NCBI RefSeq assembly: GCF_042477335.2
Contig: NC_091249.1
Span: forward strand, 52,560,001-52,624,000
Reading direction: 5' to 3'
Origin: Ovis canadensis
Taxonomy: Eukaryota > Chordata > Mammalia > Artiodactyla > Bovidae
DNA length: 64,000 nucleotides
Below, piece after piece: positions 1-10,254 of the stretch. Positions within the stretch are counted from its first letter, which is position 1; the number at the start of each line of letters is the position of its first letter. Both the position numbers and the translations under genes were made by a program. The notes beneath the pieces were generated by a model, which was not told the origin of the DNA, did not search any database, and worked only from the letters and a program-made list of their open reading frames with translations.

Positions 1-3000
1 CATTCTTTTTTAATTGAAGTGACCTTGGTTTATAACATTATGTAGTTTTCACATATGCAACACTGTATTTTGAGTTCTACTACACTGTATTCACTACCAA
101 AATATTAGTTTCTAACTATCACCACATAGTTGTCCTTCTTTATCCATTTTACCTCCCCCTCTTCTCTCCTCTGGGAACTATTCTGTTCTCTGTGTTTCTT
201 TTTATGTGAATTGGTTTGTTCATTTATTTAATGGTTTTTTTTTCCCCTTCTCATATACCACACATGACTGAAATCATATAGTGTCTGTCTTTTTGCTTCT
301 GACTTATTTCCTTCCATCATACCCTCGAGGTCTAGACGGACCTCTGTCAAAAAAATGTCAATAGTTCTTTTATTTTAGCCAAGCAATATTCCATTGTAGA
401 TACGTACCACATCTTCTTTATCCATTCATCTGTCAATACACACTCAGGTTGCTTCCATATCTTGGCTATTGTAGATAATGCTGTAGTTAATATTGGCATG
501 CATGTATCTTTTCAAATTAGCGTCTGAGGGCTTTTTTTTTTTTGGAGGGAGGGGCATAAATATCCAGAAGTAGAATTACTAAATGATGTGGTAGTTTTAT
601 TTTTAAAATTTAAGCAACCTCCATACTATTTTTTATAGTGGCACCACCAATTTACATTCCCACCAATAGTGTACAAGGTTTCCCTTTTCTCCCCATCCTC
701 TTCAACACTTGTTATTTCTTGTTTTTGTTTTTGGTAACAGCCATTCTAATGGACCTGAGGTGATAGTCTGTGTTTTCTTCCAGAAGTTTTATAGTTTCTC
801 AGGTCTAATATTCAAGAATTTAATCTATTCTGAGTTGATTTTTTATAGTATTTTTTTTTTTTGCAATTTTAAATGGGATGGTATTCTTAATTTATTTTTC
901 TTTTAGGTCACAGTTAGTGTATAGAAACAAATTTTTATATGTTGATTTTATATCCTCTAACTTCACCATATTTATTATTTCTAATGGTTTCAGGGTTTTC
1001 TATACATATAAAATCATGTTATCTGCAAATAGTGATAGTTTTACTTTTTCCTTCCTAATTCAACTGTCTTTTATTTATTTTATTGATTGAGTGCTCTGAT
1101 TAGGACTCCAAGACTATCCTGAATGAAGATGGGGAGAGTGGGCATTTTTGTCACATCCCTGACCTTAGGGAACTAGCACTTGGTATTTTAGCATTGATTC
1201 TGATGTTATCAGGGGGTTTGTCATAGATGACTTTTATTATGCTGAGGTACATTCCTTCTATATTCACTTTACTGAGACTTTTTATCATAAAAGGGTACTG
1301 AATTTTTGAACACCCTTTCAACATCATCATCTTTTCTGCATCTGTGAGTTGATGATATAATATTTGTTCTTCACTAGTTTCTCGTGGTTTCCCATGTTGA
1401 TCACCTTTCAGATGTTATACTTGCATCCCAGGAACAAGCCTCACTTGATACGGTGTGTGGTCCTTTTAAGGTTTTGTTGTATTCAGTTACTAATATTTTG
1501 TTGAGACTTTTGGCTCTACATTTATCAGATATAGTGGACTATAATTTTCTTATTTTCCTTGTTGTCATGGTCTGGTTTTGCATAAGGGTAAATTTGGCCT
1601 CATAAAATTAGTAAGGATGGTCTTCTCTCCATTAATTTTTTGGGAAGAATTTGGGGAGGATAAGTATTAAATCTTTGAATGTTTTGTAGAATTCACCCTT
1701 GAAATTGTCATCCTAAACCTTTCATTTTAAGGAGCTTTTTGATTACTGCTTTAATACCTGTACTAATAATTGGTCTATTCAAATTTTGTATACCTTCAGT
1801 CTATAGTTGTGTGAGTCTAAGTTTTATTTTTTCTAGTTTGCCCAGTTCATTGGCTTATAGTTGTTCACAATAGTCTCATAATTCTTTGTACTTCTATTGT
1901 ATTTATTGCTATTTCTGTTCTTTTGTTTCTGATTTTTTTTTGATGTGGACTGTTTTTAAAGTCTTTATTGAATTTGTTACAATATTGCTTTTGTTTTTAT
2001 GTTTTGTTTTTTTTGGCCACACGGCATATGGGATCTTAGTTCCATGACAAAGCATTGAACCCATACCCTCTGCACAGGAAGGAAAGTCTCTACCACTGGA
2101 CCACTAGGGAAGTCCCTATTTCTGATTTTACTGATCAGAGACTCTTTTTTTTCCCTTTTCTGTTGATGAATCTAGTAAAGTTTTGTCTATCTTTGTTTCT
2201 CTTTTCAAAGAACCAGCTTGATCGAACCAAATCATTGATTTTTCCCCAACATCTTAATCATTTTCACTTCATATGTTGCTGTTCTGACTTTTATTATGTT
2301 CTTTCTTTTACTGACTTCTGACTCTTTGTTCTTCTTTTTCTATTTCCTTTAGATGTAAAGTTAGATTGTTTAGATCTTCCTTGTTTCTTGAGGTAGGTAG
2401 GAATTACTGTCACATGCCCTCTTATTACTACTTCTCTTTTATCAAAAAGATTTAAGTATGTCATATTTTCATTTGCATGCATAAATATTATTACTCCTTT
2501 GACTTGTAATATTCTAATTGCTGTTAAGTAGCATGTTGTTTCATGTGCATATATTTTTCCAGCCTTTCCTTATAGCTGATTTGTAGTTTCATACCATCAT
2601 GATCAGGAAATGCTTGATATAATTTTAGTTGTCTAAATTTGTTAAGACTAGTACTGTTTTCCAACATATGGCCTATTCTTGAGAAGCTTCCATTTGCACC
2701 TAAGAAGAATGTGTATTTGGATGGAACGCTCTGTGTAAAGTCTATCATGTCCTTCAGATCCAATGTTTCATATAAGGCTATTGTTTCCTGTTGACTTTAG
2801 GTTTCAGTGATCTATTCGTTGTGGTCAGGGTGATAAAATCCTGTACTCTGATTGTGTTGCTGTCACTTTTCTCCATTTAGGTCTCAATAACTGCGCTAGA
2901 CATGTCAGTTCCTCTATTTTAGACGCATATATATTAATAACTATTATCAACTTTGTAATTTTGTCTTCATCATATTTAGATCTTACTGAACTCTCAGTAA

Positions 3001-3075
3001 TAAATAAGCCCTCATCCATTGTTTTTATACTTGTTTTTCTTTCTTCACATGTCACTACGTCACGTGATATCTGAT
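1..3075 (-). mobile_element. Old L1 LINE fragment (ORF2 and 3' end), antisense
   Basis: Read on the minus strand, this is a decayed L1. An ORF2 endonuclease-like segment lies at 2524-2763 (YTFF, FSRI, then a later DH pair) with more upstream at 2825-3055. ORF2 reverse-transcriptase and C-terminal sequence follows, and the 3' UTR runs towards position 1. Frames are broken throughout. The element predates the inverted duplication because both arms carry it. It is interrupted by a CHR-2-like SINE at 1937-2118. Confidence 0.8.
1937..2118 (-). mobile_element. CHR-2-like tRNA-derived SINE
   Basis: The SINE has the typical reverse-orientation order: a T-rich tail, TTTGGCCACACGGC, a GATCTTAGTTCC block, then CCACTGGACCACTAGGGAAG at the tRNA-like head. 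It is flanked by the direct repeat TTTCTGATTTT at 1926-1936 and 2119-2129, which is a convincing target-site duplication. The family name comes from recognition of the consensus. The homologous position in the right arm is deleted. Confidence 0.75.
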
Positions 3076-3496
3076 ACTTATTTTCTTATATATTTTCACT
3101 GTCCTTATATTTTTGGCTTTTGTTTCTCAGCATCTAAAACCTAGAAAATGGCCAGTACTCACTGTATGTTCCTCAAATGCATGAAAATACTTCTCATTAA
3201 AATTGTTTAATGCATGATTCCTTGGGAGAAAATCTGAAAAATTTCTCCACATTGTAATCTAGGATCACCTGAGAACTTCAGATATTTTTTCCCACTCAAG
3301 ACCATATATTTCCTCTCTTTTTAACAGAATTCCTAGTCAGAGATGTCACAGAACATCCCTTAAATGTGAGGATTCAGACAATACATGTATGTATGTATGT
3401 ATATTATATTCAATACATATATTTGCTTTATACATTGTAGCATTTCAAATGAATAATACCCATCTGTGCAAATTCATATATGGTTTGTTTTTATTT
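3076..3496. other. 5' flank of OR-1
   Basis: About 420 bases lie between the old L1 and the OR splice acceptor. The stretch is homologous to 27912-28320 upstream of OR-2, so it is part of the duplicated block. It contains a short ATGT microsatellite at about 3384-3404. I see no convincing promoter or leader exon. In OR genes these often lie several kilobases upstream. Confidence 0.6.
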
Positions 3497-3500
3497 CTAG
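3484..3500 (+). promoter_or_regulatory. Putative 3' splice site before OR-1 coding exon
   Basis: A pyrimidine-rich tract ends in CTAG at 3497-3500, 16 nt before the ATG at 3517. The same arrangement is found before OR-2 and, in diverged form, before OR-3. It fits the usual OR design of non-coding leader exon(s) spliced to a single coding exon. Functional use is inferred. Confidence 0.65.
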
Positions 3501-3516
3501 TCATCAACACCAGCGC

Positions 3517-4485
3517 ATGGTGCCAGGAAATGATACACAAAATTCAGGATTTCTTCTTCAGGGTTTATCAGTGGAACCAGAACTGCAACCATTCATATTT
3601 GGAATGTTCCTCTCCATGTATCTGATCACTTTGTTTGGAAATCTGCTCATCATCCTGGCTGTCATTTCAGACTCCCATCTTCACACTCCCATGTACTTCT
3701 TCATCTCCAACTTATCCTTTATTGACATCTGTTTCACTACCACAACCATCCTAAAGATGTTAATAAATATACAGATCCAGAGCAGAGTTATATCCTATGG
3801 CGGGTGCATCACCCAGATGTATTTTTACATACTGTTTGCAGCACTGGATAATTTTCTTTTGACTGTGATGGCCTATGACCGCTTCTTGGCCATCTGCCGC
3901 CCCCTGCACTACACAGCCATCATGAACCCCTGGCTCTGTGGACTGCTGGTGCTGGCGTGCTGGATCATTAGTACCCTGCTCTCCTTGTTAGAAAGCTTAC
4001 TGGTGTTACAGCTGTCCTTCTGTACAGATTTGGAAATCCCCCACTTTTTCTGTGAAATCAAACAGGTTGTACAACTTGCCTGTTGTGACACTTTCCTTAA
4101 TGATATGATTATGTATTTTACAGCAGTGCTGTTGGGTGGTGGCCCCCTGGCTGGTATTCTTTACTCTTACTCTAAGATAGTGTTCTCCGTGCGTGGAATC
4201 TCATCACCTCAGGGGAAATATAAAGCATTCTCCACCTGTGTGTCTCACCTGTTAGTTGTCTTCCTATATTATTGTTCAAGCCTAGGAGTGTACCTTAGCT
4301 TGGCTGCTACCCACAGCTCACACTCAAGTGCAACAGCCTCGGTGATGTACACTGTGGTCACACCCATGCCGAACCCCTTCATCTACAGTCTGAGAAATAA
4401 GGACATAAAGAGGGCTCTGAAAGGATTCATTCAGATGGTAGTTGAGAAAAGGAAAATCATTCTGAGTCTGAAGACATGTCCTTGA
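3517..4485 (+). CDS. Olfactory receptor family 7 (7A-like), OR-1
   Basis: This is a seven-transmembrane G-protein-coupled odorant receptor of 322 residues. By family it acts in olfactory sensory neuron cilia through Golf. The start chosen is the ATG giving MVPGNDTQ. The frame is open 17 codons further upstream, but that region crosses the splice-acceptor-like site at 3500 and is not receptor-like. Landmarks are N-glycosylation motif N5-D-T, GN42 in TM1, LHTPMYFF (55-62), C97, MAYDRF (118-123), W149 in TM4, C169/C179/C189 in the second extracellular loop, KAFSTC in TM6 and NPFIY (286-290) in TM7. Residue 285 is Pro where OR-2 and OR-3 have Leu. The close paralogue OR-2 lies inverted about 22 kb away. 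The gene is intact; the subfamily is inferred from resemblance to human OR7A proteins. Confidence 0.93.
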   Translation: MVPGNDTQNSGFLLQGLSVEPELQPFIFGMFLSMYLITLFGNLLIILAVISDSHLHTPMYFFISNLSFIDICFTTTTILKMLINIQIQSRVISYGGCITQMYFYILFAALDNFLLTVMAYDRFLAICRPLHYTAIMNPWLCGLLVLACWIISTLLSLLESLLVLQLSFCTDLEIPHFFCEIKQVVQLACCDTFLNDMIMYFTAVLLGGGPLAGILYSYSKIVFSVRGISSPQGKYKAFSTCVSHLLVVFLYYCSSLGVYLSLAATHSSHSSATASVMYTVVTPMPNPFIYSLRNKDIKRALKGFIQMVVEKRKIILSLKTCP

Positions 4486-4854
4486 AGAAGGACTCAAAAC
4501 CTTAAAACAAGAAATTCCTATTCTTTGATCAGATTCTGAATGTTGAATTTGCTCCTTCTGTTAATTTCTTAAAATTTCCATTTCTTTGACTTCAACACTT
4601 TAGACGATTTGTATACTCAACTGTTGAAGTTTTCCTCTCTGATGAATTTTTTTTCTATTCATTTTCTTTTGTCTATTTCCCTACTTTTCCATTTTCATTT
4701 GTGCATTTTCCTACTTTCACAAAGTTGTTCCCAGCCTTAGAGAAGAAAGACTTGGAAATTTTGATTAATTGGTGCAACATGGATTACTTAAAAATAATTT
4801 TTCTCAAGTGACATATATTATCCAAAAAACTGGAAAATGAGTAATAAAATTTTT
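4486..4854 (+). other. 3' flank/UTR region of OR-1
   Basis: Unique-looking AT-rich sequence follows the stop. Its first part is also recognisable after OR-3 (50640-50680, reverse complement), and the whole stretch is recognisable after OR-2 (26560-26922, reverse complement). It is therefore ancestral OR 3' sequence. A candidate AATAAA polyadenylation signal lies at 4843-4848 and is conserved in the right arm. Confidence 0.6.
4843..4848 (+). terminator. Candidate polyadenylation signal of OR-1
   Basis: AATAAA lies 358 bases after the stop codon. It is retained at the homologous place behind OR-2 (26536-26541 on the minus strand). The 3' end use has not been shown. Confidence 0.4.
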
Positions 4855-4963
4855 TAAATTACATGTATATCAATAATTTCTTTAAGTGCCAGTGGAGTAA
4901 ATGATTCAGTAAAGAGACATAGGGTGGCTGACAGGATAAGACAACAAAACCCATATAAATGCT

Positions 4964-5186
4964 GGGGCTTCTCAAGTGGTGCAGTGGTAAAGAATCCACC
5001 CGCCAATGCAGGGAATGTAAGAGATGTGGCTTAGATCCCTGGGTTGGGAAAATCAACTGGAAAAGGAAATGGCAACCCACTCCAGTATTCTTGTCAGAAA
5101 TATTCCATGGACAAAAAAGCCTGGAGGGCTAAAAGGTCCATAGGGTTGCAAAGAGTTAGACGTGAGTGAGTGACTGAGCACACACA
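4964..5186 (+). mobile_element. Bov-tA SINE shared by both duplication arms
   Basis: This is a tRNA-headed Bov-tA SINE. It starts at GGGGCTTCTCAAGTGG, has CAACCCACTCCAGTATTCTTG in its body and ends at GACTGAGCACACAC. A matching copy sits at the homologous site and orientation in the right arm (26203-26421, -), so it was present before the duplication. Internal divergence is high, in line with an older insertion. Confidence 0.85.
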
Positions 5187-5622
5187 TATATGCTTCATGT
5201 AAGAGACTAACTTCAGAGCTAAATTTTTCACAAAGGATAAATGTAAGGGACTGCAAGAAGATATTTTATGCATATGAACATTATAAGAAAGAGGGGTTGC
5301 AGTATCCATATCAGACAAAATAGAGTTTAAAACAAATTTATCTTTATTACATGAGACAAAGAAGGGTATTATATAATGTGAAAGGAATCAACACAAGAAG
5401 AGTATATACTAATATATATATATATTTGCTAGTATATATGTACCTAAGATAAGAGAAACTAAAGGATAAAGTAAATATTGACATATAAAGGGAGATATTG
5501 ACAATAATATAAGAACAACAGGAAATGTTAACATCCCATTTATATCAATGGACTGATTATCTAGACAGAAAATCAACAGTGGTCTTGAATGACATGTTAG
5601 AATAGTTGCACTTAATAAATAC

Positions 5623-5830
5623 AGGACTTCCCTGGTGGCTCAGATGGTAAAGCATCTGCCTACAATGCGGGAGACCCAGGTTCAATCCCTGGGTTGGAAA
5701 GATCTTTTGGAGAAGGAAATGGCAACCCACTCCAGCATTCTTGCCTGGAGAATCCTAGGGACGGAGAAGCCTGGTAGGATACAGTCCATGGGTCGCAAAG
5801 AGTCAGACATGACTGAGCTACTTCACTTTC
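5623..5830 (+). mobile_element. Bov-tA SINE, left-arm specific
   Basis: A well-preserved copy, starting AGGACTTCCCTGGTGGCTCAG and ending at the CTTCACTTTC tail. It is flanked by direct repeats ACTTAATAAATAC at 5610-5622 and 5831-5843. It is absent from the same base position in the right arm, so it was inserted after the duplication. Confidence 0.9.
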
Positions 5831-6220
5831 ACTTAATAAATACATACAGGAGATTCAATTCAGAAAAACAACACGACACACATTTTTATAATGCACATGG
5901 AGTATATACTCCAGGGTAGATCACATGATAGCCCAACAAACAAGCCTCAAATTTAAAAGTATGAAAATTGCTTTTGCATTTTTGGAGCACAAAGGTATGA
6001 AGCCAGAAATCAATTATAGGAAATAAAATGAGAAAAACGCATATAATGAAAAAAACCATATTACTAAGTAACACCATAAAAACCCAAACTAATGGGTAAA
6101 TGAAGAAATCAAAGAGGAAATCAGGAAATAGTTAAAAGAATAAAAATGACAGCACAACTTTCCAAAATCCATAGGATGCAACAAAACTGTCATGAGTGAT
6201 CTTAATACCAACACAGGTCT

Positions 6221-7089
6221 CAGTCAGTTCAGTTCAGTTGCTCAGCTGTGTCCGCCTCTGCCGCCCCTTGGACTGCAGCATGCCAGGCCTCCCTGTCTAT
6301 CACCAATTCCCAGACTTTACTCAAACTCATGTCCATTGGATCAGTGTTGCCATCCAACCATCTCATCTTCTGTCATCCCCTTCTTCTCCTGCCTTCACTA
6401 TTTCCCAGCATCAGGGTCTTTTCAAATGAGTCGGTTTTTTGCATCAGGTGGCCAAAGTATTGGAGTTTCAGCTTCAACATCAGTCCTTTCAACAAATATT
6501 CAGGACTAATTTCCTTTAGAACGGACTGGTTGGATCTCCTTGCAGTCCAAGGGACTCTCAAGAGTCTTCTCCAACACTGCAGTTCAAAAGCATCAATTCT
6601 TCAGCATTCAGCTTTCTTTATAGTCCAACTCCCACTTCCATACATGACTACTGTAAAAACCATAGCCTTTACTAGACAGACCTGTGTTGGCAAAGTAATG
6701 TCTCTGCTTTTTAACATGCTGTCTGGGTTGGTCATAACTTCCAAGGAGCAAGTGTCTTTTAATTTCATGGCTGAAGTCACCATCTGCAGTGATTTTTGGA
6801 GCCCCCAAAAATAAAGTCTGTCACTGTTTCCCCAGTTATTTGCCATGAAGTGATTGGACCAGATGCCTTGATCTTAGTTTTCTGAATGTTGAGCTTTAAG
6901 CCAACTTTTTCACTCTCCTCTTTTACTTTCATCAAGAGGCTCTTTAGTTCTTCTTTGCTTTCTGCCATAAAGGTGGTGTTATCTGCATATCTGAGGTTAT
7001 TGATATTTCTCCTGGCAATCTTGATTCCAGCTTGTGCTTCATCCAGCCCAGCGTTTCTCATGATGTACTCTGCATATAAGTTAAATAAG
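6221..7089 (-). mobile_element. BovB LINE copy A, 3' part
   Basis: The 3' end is at 6221, with CAGTTCAGTTC repeats. The minus-strand reading includes reverse-transcriptase C-terminal sequence (6777-7166 frame: NLYAEYIMRNAG, then RYADN where the family has RYADD). The copy is 5'-truncated at 7089, where it abuts an L1. Its frames are broken. No clear target-site duplication was seen. Confidence 0.88.
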
Positions 7090-7926
7090 TCAGAATGGCC
7101 ATCATCAAAAAGTCTACAAACAATAAATGCTGAAGAGGGTGTGGAGGAAAGGGAACACTCTTGCACTATTGGTGGGAATGTAAATTGATACAGCCACTGT
7201 GGAAAATCGTATAGAGATTCCTTAAAAAGCTAGAAATAAGACCACCCTATGATCCAGCAATCCCACTCCCCAGGCATATACCCTGAGGAAACCAAAATTG
7301 AAAAAGACACATGTACCCTAATGTTAATTGCAGCGCTATTTACAATAGCTAGAACATGGAAGCAACCTAGATGTTCACTGACAGATGAATGGATAAATAA
7401 GTTGTGGTACATATATGCAAAGGAATATTACTCAGCCATACAAAGGAACGCATTTGAATCAATTCTGATGTGGTGGATGAACCTAAAACCTATTATACAG
7501 AGTGAAATGTGTCAGAAAGAAAAGGATAAATATTGTATTCTAACACATACATATGGAATCTAGAAGAATGGTATTGAAGAACTTATTTACAGAGCAGCAA
7601 TGGAGAAACAGGCATAGAGAATAGATTAATGGACATGGGGAGAGGGGAGGAGAGGGTGAGATGTATGGAAAGAGTAACATGGAAACTTACATTACAATAT
7701 GTAAAGTAGACAGCCAATGGGAATTTGCTCTATGGGTCAGCAAACTCCAACAGGGGCTCTGTACCAGTCTAGAGGGGTGGGAGGGGAAGGGAGATGGAAG
7801 GGAGGTTCAAAAGGGAGGGGATATATGTATACCTGTGGCTGATTCATGTTGAGGTTTGACAGAAAACAAAAATTCTGTAAAGCAATTATCCTTCAATAAA
7901 AGAATAAGTTAAAAAGAAAAAAAAAA
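7090..7926 (+). mobile_element. Bovine-type L1 LINE 3' end
   Basis: This is an L1 3' segment beginning at CAGAATGGCCATCATC. It runs through the ORF2 C-terminal and 3' UTR landmarks (TACCCTGAGGAAACC, CTCAGCCATA, the G-rich tract near 7640-7660 and 7780-7815) and ends in an A-rich tail at about 7910-7926. It is 5'-truncated at the junction with BovB A. Confidence 0.88.
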
Positions 7927-7986
7927 GAGTGAAAAAGTCAGCTTAAAGATCAATATTAAAAAAACTAAAATCATGGCATCTGGCTC
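7927..7986 (+). mobile_element. BovB fragment (60 bp)
   Basis: A short sense-strand piece of the BovB reverse-transcriptase gene, corresponding to the VGLKLNIQKTKIMAS coding segment seen in other copies here. It is wedged between the L1 tail and a Bov-tA SINE and is probably a leftover of a larger copy. Confidence 0.65.
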
Positions 7987-8141
7987 CTCTGCCGATGGGA
8001 TTCTCCAGGCAAGAGTACTGAAGTGGGTTGTCGAGCTCTCCTCCAGGGGATCTTCCCGACTCAGAGATTGAACCTGGTCTCTTATATCTCCTGCACTGGC
8101 AGGTGGGTTCTTTACCGCTATAGCCACCTGGGAAGCCCCCT
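7987..8141 (-). mobile_element. Bov-tA SINE, partial
   Basis: Reverse-oriented tRNA-headed SINE. GGGATTCTCCAGGCAAGAG lies at its left and CACCTGGGAAGCCCC (the head) at 8127-8141. The distal BovB-like tail is missing. Confidence 0.85.
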
Positions 8142-8750
8142 CATCACCGGTTCCAAAACTTTTCATCACCCTGAGCAGAAAGTCTGTACCCACTGAGTTT
8201 CATTTCTCCCAGTCAGTTTGTGAACTGTTTTTATTTGTGATGCACTTTTCCGTTTATATTTTCATCCAGTTGACACAGAGACAGGTAGCAGGAATCACAG
8301 TGACAAGACAGGCAGTGCCGCTACCCTCATCTAGCATCGACAAGAGACATCTTACAGGAGGATAAATGTTTAAATAAAGTGATTTCAGAAGCAGTAAGAG
8401 CATCAATAAAGAGAAATGGGAAAAGCAGCTTTACCCAGAGGTCTAGGGTACCCCTCTGTGCAGGTGACATCTGTGTTGTGCTCCAGTTTGGCAAGACAGA
8501 TTTGGGCATGAAAATTATTCTAGACAGAGTGAACAGCATGGGCAAAGCTCATGGGAATGAGCTTGATATGTTTAATTAGCAGTGAAAAAGCTAGTGTGGC
8601 TGAGCCAAGAGAGGGCAAGAGAGAGAGGAGATGAGATTCCAGACAATCAACAGGTCTACATTAAGGAGAGTCTTGGGGGAAGCTGAGTTTTAAATTATGG
8701 TAAAATAATTACCATAAATATTTTGGTAATATATAAATGGAAATATTTTT
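8142..8750. other. Unassigned sequence, no gene seen
   Basis: About 600 bases of mixed composition with no repeat I recognise and only short chance reading frames (at most 72 codons, none with a family signature). It may be ancestral single-copy DNA. Confidence 0.5.
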
Positions 8751-9135
8751 ATTTATTTATTTTTTGGAGGCGAATTATTTTTAAGTGTACAGTTCAGTAG
8801 TGTTAAATATATTCACATTGTTGTGTAACCAATCTCGAGAATGTGCAAAACTGAAATTCTATGTCCATTAAACAGCAGCTCTCTATTTCCATAAAATTCC
8901 CCAAATGCTGGAAGCCTCCATTCTGCTTTCTGTCTCTAAATACTTGACTGTTCTGGGTAGGCTATATAAATGAAGTTATCTGTATTTGTTATTTTGTGAT
9001 TAGCCTATTTCCTTTAGTGTAATATCCTTAAGGTTCATCTTTATTGTGGCATGTATCTGAATTTCCTTCTTTGAAAGCCTGGAAACATTTCACCGTGTGG
9101 ATGTACCCCATTTGGTTTACGCATTCATTAGAACT
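8751..9135 (-). mobile_element. Ancient mammalian L1 3' UTR
   Basis: Antisense L1 3' UTR sequence. Landmarks are the CAGTTCAGTAGTGTTAAATA block, TGTGTAACCAATCTC, and the TATGTCCATTAAACAGCAGC block that typifies old mammalian L1 3' ends. It is highly diverged. Confidence 0.6.
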
Positions 9136-9765
9136 TTGATTTTTACACAGAGCAGGCAATATGCTAGCTGCTGGGGTACAACAGGACAAAAGTGAACTAG
9201 ATTTCCTGACTTTATGGAGGTCAGTATGTGGAGAGAACAGGGACAAATAATATATGGTCACAAAGAAGGTAACCAAGTCTGTAATGGGACAAACTTGTTT
9301 GTGTCCTGGACCCTTGAGTCCTGGTTTTGGGAGAAATCCTTATAAAGGATGATGATTTAGAAATTTTGCACCTCCCCAAAGAACAGTGCACCATTCCTAC
9401 AAGGGATCTCCACGCAGGGGACACAGATTCTCTGTCCTCAAAACCCCATTCCACTGTTGTGTTGGGCCACCTGCTTCAGGATGGTTGGAAAAGGGAAGGA
9501 CCAGTGAATTTCATGAGCAGTTGCTCATTGTCACACTTCATTTCCTGTGCAGTGTGTGGGGGACACCATGACGATTGGTAATACAGCTAGAAGCATAGCA
9601 TGCAGGAAACGGAAATCTGTATCCAGGATGAATGTCTATCCCAGAGAAAACAAAACACTGCCCTTTCATTGGCCAAACTGAAAGGACTGATCATCCCAGG
9701 GATTGTTCTCATCCCAAGGAAAGGACTGTTTTGGATCTCATTATGAATTAAAATATACCTATCTT
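9136..9765. other. Unassigned sequence, no gene seen
   Basis: No gene signature. The part at about 9150-9245 reads like an ancient mammalian interspersed repeat (GCTAGCTGCTGGGGTACA motif), but I cannot place its family. The remainder, about 9270-9760, is GC-richer than its surroundings and unrecognised. Confidence 0.4.
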
Positions 9766-10254
9766 ACCTTCATTTTTCACTTTACTCAATGTAATTTGTT
9801 GAAAAAAAATCTATCCCTTCCACATTGAATGATAGTACAGTTTTGCCTCACTACTTGAGTTTATTGCCAAGAATTTTTATTCTTTTTTGAACTGTTCTTC
9901 ATGAGCATGTAGAAGCACAATAACTTAGGTGTGTTGATTTTTTATTGTGCAACTTTACTTAATTTCCCTAGTGAGTCCAAATGTGTGCGTTGGTTCTGTG
10001 TCTGTGTCTGTGTCTGTGTGTAATCTGAGGGTTTCTACACATTACACCATTTCATTTGTGAAGAAGGATGAGTTTTTGCTTCTTTTTTAATATAGATTTT
10101 TTTCATATCTTTTTTCTTGCATATTTTCTCTAGCAGAGTTCTCCTGTACTATGTTGAGTAGAAATGGCATAAGCAGGCATCATTCTCTGAAAAAGCATCA
10201 GTGTTTTACTCTTAGCTATTACATTTATTTCTTTCCATACATTGGACCATCTTT
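9766..10254 (-). mobile_element. Old L1 ORF2 fragment
   Basis: Antisense L1 ORF2 sequence, AT-rich and frame-broken, which continues after BovB copy B at 12531. It contains a small TGTCTG repeat at about 10000-10018. Confidence 0.65.

Larger units (their letters stand above)
1..6219. repeat. Left arm of inverted duplication containing OR-1
   Basis: Read in reverse complement, this stretch matches 25005-29395 and then 41906-42325. The match covers old L1 sequence, the OR gene, both OR flanks and a shared SINE. It already holds at position 1 (the reverse complement of 1-410 pairs with 41912-42325), so the arm probably continues outside the window. The inner end at 6219 is where BovB copy A begins. 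A segment near 1655-2265 has no counterpart in the right arm. Boundaries were placed by eye. Confidence 0.85.
4855..6219 (+). mobile_element. Old L1 ORF2 (endonuclease region) fragment, left arm
   Basis: Decayed L1 ORF2 sequence, recognisable from endonuclease-coding stretches around 5220-5340 and 5870-5960 and from later ORF2 sequence at 6090-6219. It is the left-arm counterpart of the minus-strand L1 at 24410-26560. Two Bov-tA SINEs interrupt it. It stops at BovB copy A. Confidence 0.7.

Noticed and set aside
3466-3516. Using the first ATG (3466) as the OR-1 start, and likewise the outer ATGs of OR-2 and OR-3.
   Set aside because: The upstream codons cross a splice-acceptor-like site and are not receptor-like. 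The inner ATG gives the family-typical N-terminus with an N-glycosylation site.
5623-5700. tRNA genes at the heads of Bov-tA SINEs.
   Set aside because: The heads are tRNA-derived SINE promoters followed by BovA sequence. They are not complete tRNA genes.
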